A DNA stretch of 64,000 nucleotides from Cellulomonas persica (GCF_007989825.1 NZ_BJUA01000007.1:1-64000); one strand, 5' to 3'. Numbered from the stretch's first letter, positions 1-8,659 are shown. Notes: generated from the sequence alone by a model not told the origin. Translations and numbers: made by a program.

Positions 1-40
1 CCGTTTCGGGCTTTCGGCCCGGTCAGGAGGCAACCTCTCT

Positions 41-69
41 AACTTAGCGGATCGAGTCCCGCTCGTCAA
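41..69 (-). promoter_or_regulatory. Strong sigma-70-type promoter firing out of the left edge
   Basis: On the minus strand a -35 box TTGACG (64-69) and a -10 box TAAGTT (41-46) are separated by exactly 17 bases, the best sigma-70 match seen in the window. Transcription would start near position 34 and run leftward out of the window. The first transcribed bases contain a small GGGC/GCCC hairpin (about 9-20). No coding start lies between the promoter and the edge. A near-consensus promoter followed by a structured, non-coding leader is typical of rRNA operons, so a 16S gene just left of the window is my inference; another stable RNA or a gene with a long leader is possible. Confidence 0.7.
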
Positions 70-533
70 ACCGCCTGTCCAGCGGTTCTCGGTTCGGATC
101 TCTCCCACATCCGGCGCATCACACCGGGCCGGCGACATGGTCGTCGGCTCGGGATGAGCTCCGGGGGGTGTCGCCTGCGGGACCGTCCATCGCGGTGCGT
201 TCCGCGGTGTCCGTTCCTCCCTGCCGGGCGACGTCGAGAACATTACGCAGCCCCGGGCGCCGAGAGCAAATCCGTGCCGTGGTGACGCCGGTCACCGCGC
301 CGAGATCCGCGTGATCACGCGCCACAGACGCGCGGAAGGCCCTGCGAGCGCGTCGCAAGGCCTCCCGAGCAGGGCTCGTCACGGGCCGCTGCGGCTCCGG
401 GCCGACGGGTGTCCGCCGATCCCGTCGCGCGCCGGCGAGGGCGCTCGACGGCTGGGTCGACGACGGTCGACCCCCGCGCGCCGACTGGGTCGAGCGTGCT
501 CACCGTCGCGTCGGACGGCCACGGGTGCCGGGC
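70..533. other. Intergenic stretch, no convincing gene
   Basis: About 460 bases lie between the left-edge promoter and the stop of the first gene. Open frames exist on both strands but are rich in Arg, Ala and Ser, lack recognisable motifs and look like GC-rich noise. Apart from the possible promoter at 240-269 I see no RNA gene, repeat or clear terminator. Confidence 0.5.
240..269 (-). promoter_or_regulatory. Possible second upstream promoter
   Basis: On the minus strand TTGCTC (264-269) and TAATGT (240-245) are 18 bases apart, pointing the same way as the promoter at 41-69 about 200 bases further on. Tandem promoters are common in front of rRNA operons. The match is only moderate and could be chance. 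Confidence 0.3.
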
Positions 534-1463
534 TCAGTACAGCGCGCTCGCCATGGCGCGCCGGGCGGCCACCACCCGCGGGTCCTCCCCGCCGACGACC
601 TCGAACAGGTCCACGAGCCGGACCCGGACGCGCTCCTTGTCGTCGCCCGCCGTCACGCGCAGCAGGTCGATCAGGCGGTCGAACGCGTCGGTGACCTTGC
701 CGCCGAGCACGTCGAGGTCCGCCACCGCGAGCTGGGCGTCCACGTCCCGGGGCGCCTGCGCCGCGGCCGTGCGGACGGCGGCGAGGTCCGCGTCGCGTGT
801 CCGGGCCAGCAGGGCGACCTGCGCCAGGCCGGCCCTGGCCTCGTGGTCACGGGGGTTCTCGCGCAACGCCTGCTCGTAGGCCGCGGTGGCGGCGTCGAGG
901 TCGTCGCGCTCGATCGCGTCGTACGCGGCCTGGTGCAGCGGCGGGAGCTCGGGCTCGGGCGCCTGCGCCGGCGCGGGCTCGGCCGGTGTCACCGTGCCGG
1001 TCAGCCCGTTGGCGGCGGCCGCCTCGAGCACCTGGTCGATCACGGGTCGGATCTGCTCACGCGGCGCCGCGCCCTGGAACAGCGGCACGGGCTGCCCTGC
1101 GAGCACCGCGGCCACCATCGGCACCGACTGCGCCTGGAACGCCGCGGCGATCTGGGGGTTGGCCTCCGAGTCGACGCGCGCCAGGAGCCAGCGGCCCTGG
1201 TCCTCGTCGGCGAGCGCCGCGAGGTCGGCGACCACCTGCTGGCTGGCCTGCGACCACGTCGCCCACAGGACGACGACCACCGGGTGCTCCGTCGAGCGGC
1301 GCACCAGCTCGGGGAACGAGGCCTCGTCGACGTCGACCACGTAGGCGCCGGGCTGCGGCAGGCCGCCGGGGCTCCCGGGCGGCGGCGTGGGCTTGGCCAG
1401 CGCGGACAGGTCCACCGCCCCGCGCACGTCGAGCCGGGGTCGCTGGGGATCGGTCTGAGCCAT
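534..1463 (-). CDS. ybbN: Thioredoxin-fold/TPR protein, CnoX/YbbN-like
   Basis: 309 aa. Residues 41-150 form a thioredoxin fold (strand VVVVLWATW, helix, and the cis-proline loop QSVPMV). A Pro/Ala-rich linker (about 151-175) leads into a C-terminal helical TPR-type region. The redox CxxC of thioredoxins is replaced by Ser-Gln-Ala-Ser (71-74), so it cannot act as a dithiol oxidoreductase. This architecture matches the YbbN/CnoX co-chaperone family, which holds unfolding clients for chaperones. The ATG at 1463 was chosen because the fold and a normal lead-in follow it. It is a cytoplasmic protein; the next gene on the same strand starts 125 bases away. Confidence 0.82.
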   Translation of the reverse strand: MAQTDPQRPRLDVRGAVDLSALAKPTPPPGSPGGLPQPGAYVVDVDEASFPELVRRSTEHPVVVVLWATWSQASQQVVADLAALADEDQGRWLLARVDSEANPQIAAAFQAQSVPMVAAVLAGQPVPLFQGAAPREQIRPVIDQVLEAAAANGLTGTVTPAEPAPAQAPEPELPPLHQAAYDAIERDDLDAATAAYEQALRENPRDHEARAGLAQVALLARTRDADLAAVRTAAAQAPRDVDAQLAVADLDVLGGKVTDAFDRLIDLLRVTAGDDKERVRVRLVDLFEVVGGEDPRVVAARRAMASALY

Positions 1464-1588
1464 CTCGTCGTCCTTCGTCGTGCTGATCGTGCCTGCCGGC
1501 CCGACGCGTCCGCGGGGTCCGGGCGTCGTGCTGCCACACCGTGCACCGCGCGCCGGCCGTGGCAGCCCGACCGACGCGGTCGATCGTG

Positions 1589-2626
1589 TCAGGAAGCGGT
1601 CACGCCCGTCACCACGAGCTCGCCCGCGAGCACCTGCACCTGGGCCTGCGACCCGGCCGGCGGCACGTAGAGCACGACGATGCCGGTGAACGTCCGCTTG
1701 GACTCGTGGGCCGCCGACGTCGCACCGGCGAGAGCCGCGTAGAACGGGTCGGACAGACCGATGGTCGCGCCATCGAGCGTGACCGTCATGCGCGAGACCG
1801 CGGTGAACGTGCCCGTGACGATCGCGCCACCGTCGACCGTGCGCAACGCGGTGGCCGGGTTCGGGTCCATCTCGTAGCTCGTCGCCGCCGTGCCCGCCGA
1901 GCCGATGCCCGAACGGGCCTCGGCGCGCAGGTCCTCCATCTCCTGCACGAGCGGGCTCGCGGCGAAGCTCGCCGCGTACTGCGAGGCAGCGCCGTTCGCC
2001 GCGACGTCCATGAACTGCGTCAGCGCGTCCGTCGGCGTCAGCAGCAGGCTCGTGTCGTCCGCGGCGAGCGTCTCCGAGCCCGCGTCGGCGGGTGCGGTCG
2101 CGGGCATCTGCGAGCCGGGCATGAGCCGCGCCCAGCCCCACAGCTTGTAGAGCGCGCGAGGGTCGTCCTGACGCAGCACGAGGATGCGTTGCGCCTGCAG
2201 GTCGTCGGGCTGCTCGGTGACGACGAGCTGCGTGCGCGACCAGTCCGTCGTCTGCGGCACGACCATCGCGAGCGCGTTCGTCGGGAGCGCCGTCGGCGGC
2301 TTGGCACCCGCGGTGGCCGACGCCCGGACGTACTCGGCGGTGCGCATCGCGAGCGCGGGTCCCTCGACGCGCGGCGCGAGCGCCCCGGGGTCGAGCGCCT
2401 CGTCGGACGCGGTCAGGACCTCACCCAGCGAGGTCAGGACGCGCTCGGACTGCGGGACGGTGAGCGCGGCCGGCGCGACCGCGGGGGCGGGCGGCGCGTC
2501 GGGCTGCGGCAGGTCGGGCGAGCACGCGCCGACGAGCAGCGCCACGAGCGCGCAGGCCGCCACGGTCGCCACGAGCCGTCGGCGCGCGGGCGCAGGCCTG
2601 GTGCGGGTGCGGGACGTCGCGGTCAT
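1589..2626 (-). CDS. Secreted lipoprotein of unknown function
   Basis: 345 aa. A basic N-terminus, a hydrophobic segment (18-34) and a lipobox ending at Cys35 (LLVGAC) mark a lipoprotein anchored outside the membrane. The mature part has an N-terminal helical half and a C-terminal half rich in beta-strand-like Thr/Val segments ending near VQVLAGELVVTGV. I do not recognise a named domain. The ATG at 2626 overlaps the TGA of the upstream membrane-protein frame by 4 bases (ATGA), so the two are probably co-translated and may work together at the cell surface. Confidence 0.85.
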   Translation of the reverse strand: MTATSRTRTRPAPARRRLVATVAACALVALLVGACSPDLPQPDAPPAPAVAPAALTVPQSERVLTSLGEVLTASDEALDPGALAPRVEGPALAMRTAEYVRASATAGAKPPTALPTNALAMVVPQTTDWSRTQLVVTEQPDDLQAQRILVLRQDDPRALYKLWGWARLMPGSQMPATAPADAGSETLAADDTSLLLTPTDALTQFMDVAANGAASQYAASFAASPLVQEMEDLRAEARSGIGSAGTAATSYEMDPNPATALRTVDGGAIVTGTFTAVSRMTVTLDGATIGLSDPFYAALAGATSAAHESKRTFTGIVVLYVPPAGSQAQVQVLAGELVVTGVTAS

Positions 2627-2986
2627 CGGTCGCCCTCCCCACTGCCCTGCTCGGGCGTCTCGGTCGTTCCGGTATCCGGTTCTTGTGCGGCCGGCAGGCC
2701 CCACGCGCGGCGCCAGGCGTCGGCACGTGAGCCGGCGGTGTCCGCCGCACGCTGGTCGGCGCCCGCGTCGGCGGAGGGTGCCCGGCCCGCTGCCGAGCCG
2801 TCGGGGCCCGGGCCGCTAGGGATCCAGCCGCCCGGGCTGGGGAGCGCCGAGCCGCCCGCCGGGGGCGCCGGGGTCGGGGTCGTCGCAACCGGGCGGCCCG
2901 ACGCGGCGGTCGAGCCCGCCGAGCCGAGCCACGACGGTCGGGTGCGCCCGTGGTGGTCGGACGTCCCGCCCGCCTCGGCGGGGGGG
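2623..2986 (-). pseudogene. Out-of-frame C-terminal part of the membrane protein at 2816-4594
   Basis: From the C7 run (2980-2986) to the stop at 2623 the reading frame with normal codon use is not the one used upstream but the neighbouring frame. It encodes a Pro/Gly/Ser/Thr-rich tail of about 120 residues ending GSGEGDR, has almost all third positions G or C, and its TGA overlaps the ATG of the next gene by 4 bases. Removing one C from the run joins it to the upstream frame to give an intact 656-aa protein. It is either a sequencing/assembly error, a genuine mutation, or a slippage site. Confidence 0.6.
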
Positions 2987-4594
2987 ACGTGCTGCTGCGG
3001 GGCCCGTGCCGGCAGCGTCGCCAGCGCCTGCTGCGGGGGCCGCGCCCGGGCCGGCAGGATGTGGTGGCGTCGTGGACGACGAGGTCGCGCTCGCGCCACC
3101 GGTCGCGTCGGGCGCCGGGGCCGCGGGGCCTCGGGACCACGCGCTGCGCGCGCCGGACGTCGTGCCCGAGGTCGGCGCGCCCGGCGTCGCCGCAGCGTCG
3201 GTCGTGCCGGCTCCGGTCGGGGCGGCGCCCCTCGGGGACGGGCTCGTCGGAGCCGCACCCGTGCGAGGCGCGCCCGTGCGAGCCCCCGTCGACGCGGGAG
3301 CACCCGGGGCGGGAGCCGACGGCGTGACCGGCGACGCGGCGCCCGGGGCGGGCGACGACGACCGCGCGGCGCCCGGCGCCGCACCTGGTGCGGTGGTCGC
3401 CGTCGAGCGGAGGTCCGTGCCGGACGAGGGCGCCGCCGACGCGGGGCTGCCGCTCCCGGGGACAGCCGGGACCGTCGCGGTCGGCGGGGTGCCGCTGCGG
3501 CGCATCGCGCGTCGGCTCAGGGGCGTACCCGCCCCGAGCGTGGGGGTCGCGCCGGTGGTGACGGTGGCGTCCGTCCCGTCGCCCGCTGGCGTCGGACCGC
3601 TCACCGAGGCGGGGAGCGTCGGCAGGGCGGACGACGACCCCGCAGCCGCCGCGGCAGACGAGCTGTGTCGACCCTCGTCGTGCGGCGGGACGGTCTGGTG
3701 GGCGCCGGTCACGCGCGGCAGCGAGCCCGTCGGCGTGCGTCCGCGTGCTGCCTGCGCGGCCTCGCGCAGCTCGCGCCGGGTGAGCGGACGACCCTCGTCG
3801 GCCACGGCCGGGACGGCACCGGTGTGCACCGACTCCCAGGTGCCCTGGCGGTCCCCCGTGCGGCTGCGCAGGAGCACGAAGGCCGCGCCGAGGACGAGCA
3901 GGGCGCCCACCACGACGCACGGCCACAGCCACGGGGTCGTCACGACCCGCGGCCAGGAGATCTCGAGCGTCGGCTCGCTCGTGCCCGTGCTCACCGCGAG
4001 CAGGCTCCAGCGGCCGCCCTGCGCGGGCCACACGAGCTCGGCGCTGCGCGTCCCGGTCGCCTCGGCGACCCAGTTGTCGTTGCCCGCCGGGCTCACCTGG
4101 GCGGGAGCCTCGGCCGGGGGCTCGGCACCGGCCGTCGCCTCACCGGTGGGCGCCGCGCTCGGTGCGGTCGTGGGTGCCGTGGTGGCGGCGGCGGTCGCCG
4201 GCGCGGTCGCCGCCGGCGTGCCCGTCGCGGCGGGGTCGGGCGTCGCACCGCCGGGCGAGGGGGCCGTGGGCGGCTCACCCGCGGTGGTCGCGAGCGCGTC
4301 CCAGCTCGCCAGTCCCGTCACGCGTGTGTAGGGGTCGGTGCCGACCCAGCCGTCCACGTCGGTGTCGCGACCGACGACCGCGACGACGTCGCCGTCGGGG
4401 GCCGTCACGCGCACGGTCGCGGGGTCGCCGCCGAGCTCGAGCACGCCGGGGTCGGTGACGACGACGTGGGTCGTCGCGGTGGTCGTCGCGACGAGGACGT
4501 CGTCGGCGCGCCAGACGGTCGCGGAGGCGACGCCGAGGCCGATGACGACCAGTCCGACGACGCCGACGGCGGCCGTGATCACTCGCTTGCGCAC
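2816..4594 (-). CDS. Two-TM membrane protein with long low-complexity tail, frameshifted
   Basis: The GTG at 4594 follows an AGAGGA ribosome site by six bases; longer frames starting further upstream have no such site. Residues 5-25 are a membrane segment, followed by an extracytoplasmic domain (about 28-215, including a Pro/Ala/Thr linker at 105-165), a second membrane segment (222-243), and a cytoplasmic tail very rich in Ala, Pro, Thr and Ser. I do not recognise the family. The frame shifts at the C7 run near residue 537: the last 57 residues of this uninterrupted frame are Arg-rich and probably not the native end. A TATCCT -10 box lies at 4622-4627. Likely co-transcribed with the lipoprotein downstream. 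Confidence 0.7.
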   Translation of the reverse strand: MRKRVITAAVGVVGLVVIGLGVASATVWRADDVLVATTTATTHVVVTDPGVLELGGDPATVRVTAPDGDVVAVVGRDTDVDGWVGTDPYTRVTGLASWDALATTAGEPPTAPSPGGATPDPAATGTPAATAPATAAATTAPTTAPSAAPTGEATAGAEPPAEAPAQVSPAGNDNWVAEATGTRSAELVWPAQGGRWSLLAVSTGTSEPTLEISWPRVVTTPWLWPCVVVGALLVLGAAFVLLRSRTGDRQGTWESVHTGAVPAVADEGRPLTRRELREAAQAARGRTPTGSLPRVTGAHQTVPPHDEGRHSSSAAAAAGSSSALPTLPASVSGPTPAGDGTDATVTTGATPTLGAGTPLSRRAMRRSGTPPTATVPAVPGSGSPASAAPSSGTDLRSTATTAPGAAPGAARSSSPAPGAASPVTPSAPAPGAPASTGARTGAPRTGAAPTSPSPRGAAPTGAGTTDAAATPGAPTSGTTSGARSAWSRGPAAPAPDATGGASATSSSTTPPHPAGPGAAPAAGAGDAAGTGPAAARPPRRGGRDVRPPRAHPTVVARLGGLDRRVGPPGCDDPDPGAPGGRLGAPQPGRLDP

Positions 4595-4954
4595 GCACAG
4601 TCCTCTCAGGCGGAGAGCCCCAGGATAGGCAGACCAGCCGTCAGGACGCGGACGCAGCGGACGTCGTGGGACGACCCGGGTGCTCGTCACGGGCCTCGTC
4701 GCGCCGCCTTCGGGCGTCCCGGCGGGACCGTCCGGCCGTCGGCGGCCGCAGCCGCGGCGGACCGTCGTCGGTGCTGCAGGACGGTGAAGCCGCTCTCGTC
4801 GCACCGCCCGATCCCCCCGTCGGGTGAGCGCGAGCCTCTATCCTGAACCCGGGCCCGGAAGGGCGACGTCCGCATCGTCGCCCGCGGCACTCGTCCCACC
4901 CGGACGAACGCCGCAGCATCAGCCCCCGGCCCACGCCACCGAGGAGGAGATCTC
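4595..4954. other. Divergent promoter region
   Basis: 360 bases separate the divergent starts at 4594 (minus) and 4955 (plus). A minus-strand TATCCT lies at 4622-4627, about 28 bases ahead of the membrane-protein start. A plus-strand TATCCT lies at 4839-4844, about 110 bases ahead of the coiled-coil gene. No good -35 boxes are visible and I find no further gene or repeat. Confidence 0.4.
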
Positions 4955-7279
4955 GTGCCCGAAGCCCGGCCTCAGTTCCCCGTCGTCAACTTCCGCGGGT
5001 ACGAGCGCGAGGCGGTCGACAGCCGGATCGCCGGACTCGAGCACGCGCTCGCGGAGGCACGCTCGCAGGTCGAGGCGCTCGACGCGAAGTCCCTGCAGAT
5101 CGCCGGCGAGCTCTCCGAGGCGCACCGCCAGCTGCGGGAGGCCGAGCGCCCCACGTACTCCGGGCTCGGGTCGCGCATCGAGCAGCTGCTGCGCTCGGCC
5201 GAGGAGCAGTCCTCGGACGTCGTGACGCAGGCGAACGCCCAGGCCGCCGACGCGCTCGCGCGCGCCAAGCTCTCCGCCGGCCAGCTGCGCGCCCGCGCCG
5301 AGAACGAGGTCGCCGAGCTGCTCGCGACGGCACGCCGTGAGGCCGAGGAGGTCCGCGCGACCGCGGCGACCGAGGCCGAGAGCACGCTGCTCGCGGCGCA
5401 GCGCCGCGCCGAGGAGCTCGTCGGCTCCGCCGAGCGGGAGGCCGCGCGCATCCAGAGCGCGATCACGACCGAGGAGAGCGAGCGGCGGACATCGCTCGAG
5501 CGCGAGCTGGGCACGCTGCGCGCGAGCGTCGAGCACGAGGCGACCCAGCTGCGGGTCGCGACCGAGCGCACCGCGGCCGAGCTGCGCGCGCGGGCCGAGC
5601 AGGAGACCACGCAGCAGCGCGACGAGGCGGACCGCTACGCGCAGGACCTGCGTCAGGCGGCCGACGAGGAGACGACGGCGCTGCGCCAGCAGGTCGAGGC
5701 CGACGCCGCCGCGCTGCGCACCGAGGCTGAGCGCTACGCCGCCGAGCTGCGCGCGTCCGTCGCGTACGAGGTCGCGCAGCTGCGCCAGGAGGCCGGCGCC
5801 GAGACGACGTCGCTGCGCACGCAGGCCCAGGAGTTCGCCGACTCCACGCGGGCCGCCGCGGAGCGCGAGGCGACGGCGCTGCAGCAGCGGGTCGCGGCCG
5901 AGGTCGCCGCGCTGCGCACCGAGGCGGACCAGTACTCCGCGTTCGTCCGAGCGCAGGCCGACCGTGAGACGGGCGAGCTGCGGGCCGCGGTCGCCGACGA
6001 GACCGCCGCGCTGCGTCAGCAGGTCGAGCAGGAGGTCGCCGCGCTGCGCGCGCAGGCCGAGCAGTACGCCACGGAGGTACGCGCCGCCGCCGAGCGGGAG
6101 AGCACCGAGCTGCGCGAGCGCACCGCGCACGAGGCCGCGCACCTGCGCGACACCACGGAGCGCGAGACGACCGAGCTGCGCGAGACGACCGGCCGCGAGG
6201 CGACGCTGCTGCGTGAGTCGACCGACCGAGAGACGCGCGAGCAGCGCGAGCAGACGCGCCTCGACACCGAGCGCGTCCTCACCGAGGCGCGTCGTTCCGC
6301 GGCCGAGGCGCTCGCGAACGCCAAGGCCCGGGCCGACGAGCTCGTGCGCGAGGCCGAGCAGCGGCTCTCCGACGCCGAGCTCGAGATCGCCTCGAAGCGC
6401 GAGGCGAGCGAGCGCGAGGACGCCGCGCGGCACGACGCCGCGCGCGCAGAGACGGAGCGCCTCGTGCGCGACGCCGAGGCGCACGCCGCCGAGGCCGAGG
6501 AGCGCGTGGCCAAGGCGCTCGCGCAGGCCGAGAAGGTGCGCACCGACGCCGAGAGCCACGCCAAGGAGCTCCTGGCGAACGCCCGCCGGAACGCCGACAA
6601 GGTGGTGGCCGAGGCGCGCGAGCACGCCGAGAAGCAGATCTCCGAGGCGATGACCGAGTCCGAGCGCGAGCGCACGACCGCTGCTCGTCAGGTCGAGGAC
6701 CTCAACCGCCAGCGCGAGTCGATCACGACCTACCTCGACGAGCTGCGCAACCTGCTGGGGCACGACCCCGACCGTGCGGCGCTCGACCGGGCGCGGCGCG
6801 CCGAGGCCGAGTTCGCGGCGACGCACGGACCCGCCGGCGGGAACCCGAAGGACGCGGCGAAGCAGGCGGTCCAGGGCCGGTCGGCCGAGGCTGCCTCCGC
6901 GACGCGTCCGACGCCCACCGGCGACATCGTCGGCGTCGGCGGCAAGCCCCGCACGAAGTCCCGCCCGAAGTCGCGTCCCGCTCCGCTGTCCGCGGCCGCA
7001 GCGGCCGCTCCGCAGCAGGACGCACCCGCCCCGGCCGAGGACGTCGACGCGTCCCAGCCGGACCAGGTCACCGACGTCACGGCTCCCGACGCCGCCGCTG
7101 CGCCGCAGGACGGGGTCGCGCACGAGGCCGGGGACACCGGCCCGGGCGAGCACGACGAGGCCCGGCCGGAGGCCGCCCCGCACGAGGGTGGCCAGCACGA
7201 CGAGGACCAGCACGACGAAGGCCAGCACGAGGGCGAGCAGGGCGAGGGCGAGGCGTCGCCGCACGCCGAGACGCACTGA
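4955..7279 (+). CDS. Large coiled-coil protein, Scy/FilP/DivIVA-type scaffold
   Basis: 774 aa; GTG start behind a GAGGAGGA ribosome site. The first 60 residues (FRGYEREAVDSRIAGLE) resemble the short N-terminal region of DivIVA-like polarity proteins. Residues 180-432 consist of 23 uninterrupted 11-residue repeats with Leu-Arg near the end of each unit (for example ALRQQVEADAA, SLRTQAQEFAD), a hendecad coiled coil. Further coiled coil runs to about 600, then a disordered Ala/Pro tail and an acidic His/Glu/Asp tail. Streptomyces Scy and FilP, which organise polar growth, are built on such hendecads; a cell-shape or polarity role is inferred. Two hairpins follow the stop. Compositional bias makes family assignment by similarity alone unreliable. 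Confidence 0.85.
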   Translation: MPEARPQFPVVNFRGYEREAVDSRIAGLEHALAEARSQVEALDAKSLQIAGELSEAHRQLREAERPTYSGLGSRIEQLLRSAEEQSSDVVTQANAQAADALARAKLSAGQLRARAENEVAELLATARREAEEVRATAATEAESTLLAAQRRAEELVGSAEREAARIQSAITTEESERRTSLERELGTLRASVEHEATQLRVATERTAAELRARAEQETTQQRDEADRYAQDLRQAADEETTALRQQVEADAAALRTEAERYAAELRASVAYEVAQLRQEAGAETTSLRTQAQEFADSTRAAAEREATALQQRVAAEVAALRTEADQYSAFVRAQADRETGELRAAVADETAALRQQVEQEVAALRAQAEQYATEVRAAAERESTELRERTAHEAAHLRDTTERETTELRETTGREATLLRESTDRETREQREQTRLDTERVLTEARRSAAEALANAKARADELVREAEQRLSDAELEIASKREASEREDAARHDAARAETERLVRDAEAHAAEAEERVAKALAQAEKVRTDAESHAKELLANARRNADKVVAEAREHAEKQISEAMTESERERTTAARQVEDLNRQRESITTYLDELRNLLGHDPDRAALDRARRAEAEFAATHGPAGGNPKDAAKQAVQGRSAEAASATRPTPTGDIVGVGGKPRTKSRPKSRPAPLSAAAAAAPQQDAPAPAEDVDASQPDQVTDVTAPDAAAAPQDGVAHEAGDTGPGEHDEARPEAAPHEGGQHDEDQHDEGQHEGEQGEGEASPHAETH

Positions 7280-7296
7280 CGCGATGAGCAGCGCGC

Positions 7297-7339
7297 AGCG
7301 GTGCGTCGCCCGTCGGGCCACGGCGGGCGACGCACCGCT
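7297..7339 (+). terminator. Hairpin terminator after the coiled-coil gene
   Basis: A perfect 16-bp inverted repeat (7297-7312 with 7324-7339) and an 11-base loop, starting 17 bases after the stop codon. It has no T-tract, as is usual in GC-rich actinobacteria. Confidence 0.7.
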
Positions 7340-7351
7340 CGTCTCCCGGAC

Positions 7352-7377
7352 CACCTGCCGGCCGAGCCCGGCAGGTG
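7352..7377 (+). terminator. Second hairpin in tandem
   Basis: A perfect 10-bp stem, CACCTGCCGG (7352-7361) with CCGGCAGGTG (7368-7377), loop of six. It sits between the first hairpin and the start of the next gene, so it could reinforce termination or structure the leader of that gene. Confidence 0.5.
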
Positions 7378-7420
7378 CGGCCCCTCAGGTGACGACCTCG
7401 ACAGACCGATCAGGACGGAC

Positions 7421-7843
7421 ATGAGTGACACCGACGCCGCACGCTGGCGCGAGGAACGCCGCGAGGCCGCGCACGCGCACGCCGAGGCGCTCGAGCGCCG
7501 TCGCGAGGCGGAGTCGGCCCGCGCGCACGCGATGATCCTGGAGTTCGTCGCGTACGCGAAGGTGCACGGGCCCGCGCCCGAGCCGCTGCGGGTGCGGACG
7601 TACGACGGCCGGCAGCGCTACCGCACACCGCTCGAGGGCTGGTACCTGCGGACCGACGAGACGGTCGCGATCGACACCGACGGCGCGTTCTACGTGCTGC
7701 GGACGCCGCCCAGCCTGGCGGGGCGTCTGCGCGGCGCACGGCCCGAGCCGTCCGACCCGCCGCTCGTCATCGGCGCGGGCGGCAAGGACGGCGAGTCCGT
7801 CGACATGAAGGACGCACTGGCCCGCCTGCGCGGAACGGCCTGA
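7421..7843 (+). CDS. Small protein of unknown function
   Basis: 140 aa. A charged, Arg/Glu/Ala-rich helical N-terminus (about 1-45) precedes a compact domain with the pattern LRVRTYDGRQRYRTPLEGWYLR and DTDGAFYVLRTPPS, then a basic C-terminal helix. There is no signal peptide or membrane segment. I do not recognise the family. ATG 7421 is the first start after the two hairpins, so it is probably transcribed separately from the coiled-coil gene. It converges on the hydrolase, whose stop is ten bases away. Confidence 0.75.
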   Translation: MSDTDAARWREERREAAHAHAEALERRREAESARAHAMILEFVAYAKVHGPAPEPLRVRTYDGRQRYRTPLEGWYLRTDETVAIDTDGAFYVLRTPPSLAGRLRGARPEPSDPPLVIGAGGKDGESVDMKDALARLRGTA

Positions 7844-7852
7844 CGCGGCGGC

Positions 7853-8659
7853 TCAGGCGGAGTCGGCGCGCTGGGCGAGGTCGCTCAGCGCTGCGGCGAC
7901 AGCGGCGGGCTGCTCGACCGCGGACATGTGACCGGACCGCGGCACGACGACGAGCTGCGCCGCCGGTGCGGCCTCGACCATGTGCTCGGCCGCCGCGACC
8001 GGCGTGACGGTGTCCTCGTCGCCGACGACCACCGTCACGGGCCCCGGGAAGGCCGCCAGCACGTGGGTGCGGTCCGGTCGCGCGGCCATCGCACGCTGCG
8101 CCCAGGCGACGTCGGCCGGGTCCTGCTCCTCGATCCACGCGGCGAGCTGCTCGCTCACCGCGGGCTGCGCGGCGCGCGTGCTCTCGCCCACGAGCGAGGT
8201 CGCCATGCCCGTCACGGCCTCGACCGTGCCGAGCCGCTCGGTCTCCTCGGCGACCTGCAGGCGCGCGGCGCGGGCCTCGTCGGTGTCGGCGGTCGACTTG
8301 GTGTCGACGAGGCCGAGCGCGGCGACGAGCTCGGGGTGCCGCTCCGCGAGCGCGAGGGCGACGTACCCGCCCATGGACAGGCCCACGACGACCGCGCGCC
8401 GCGTCCCGCGCTCGGCGAGCTCGGCAGCAAGCCGGTCCGCGGCGTCGTCCAGCGAGGGCGCCGCGTCCTGCGCCCAGGACGCGGCCGCTCCGGACGAGGT
8501 CCGCCCGGAGGAACCGGGCAGGTCCGCGGCCAGCACCTCGCGCGGACCGACGAGCCCGGCGGCCGTCGCCTCCCACATGCGGTGGTCGAGCGGGAAGCCG
8601 TGCAGCAGCACGACCGGCAGCGCCTCGCCGTCGTCCTCGCGCAGGACGTGCAGCGTCAT
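7853..8659 (-). CDS. Alpha/beta-fold hydrolase
   Basis: 268 aa. It shows the oxyanion-hole motif HGFP (20-23), the nucleophile elbow GLSMGG (Ser95), a candidate acid in GDEDTVTP and the catalytic His in RSGHMS near the end. This is a soluble single-domain esterase/lipase-type hydrolase; the substrate cannot be read from the sequence. A good GAGGAGG ribosome site precedes the ATG at 8659. A TAGGCT -10-like box (8735-8740) overlaps the end of the HAD gene upstream. Confidence 0.9.
   Translation of the reverse strand: MTLHVLREDDGEALPVVLLHGFPLDHRMWEATAAGLVGPREVLAADLPGSSGRTSSGAAASWAQDAAPSLDDAADRLAAELAERGTRRAVVVGLSMGGYVALALAERHPELVAALGLVDTKSTADTDEARAARLQVAEETERLGTVEAVTGMATSLVGESTRAAQPAVSEQLAAWIEEQDPADVAWAQRAMAARPDRTHVLAAFPGPVTVVVGDEDTVTPVAAAEHMVEAAPAAQLVVVPRSGHMSAVEQPAAVAAALSDLAQRADSA

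Noticed and set aside
4595..4804. Longer start (4804) for the membrane protein
   Set aside because: The added 70 residues are Arg/Pro-rich noise and cross the TATCCT promoter box; GTG 4594 has a proper ribosome site.
1541..4846. 1101-residue plus-strand frame over the lipoprotein and membrane protein genes
   Set aside because: Arg/Gly/Ala-biased with no domains; the minus-strand genes have signal peptides, lipobox and coupled starts.
4919..7354. 811-residue open frame on the minus strand opposite the coiled-coil gene
   Set aside because: It mirrors the Glu/Ala/Arg-rich repeats of the plus strand, is Leu/Arg/Gly-biased without any motif, and lacks a ribosome site. It is a by-product of high GC.
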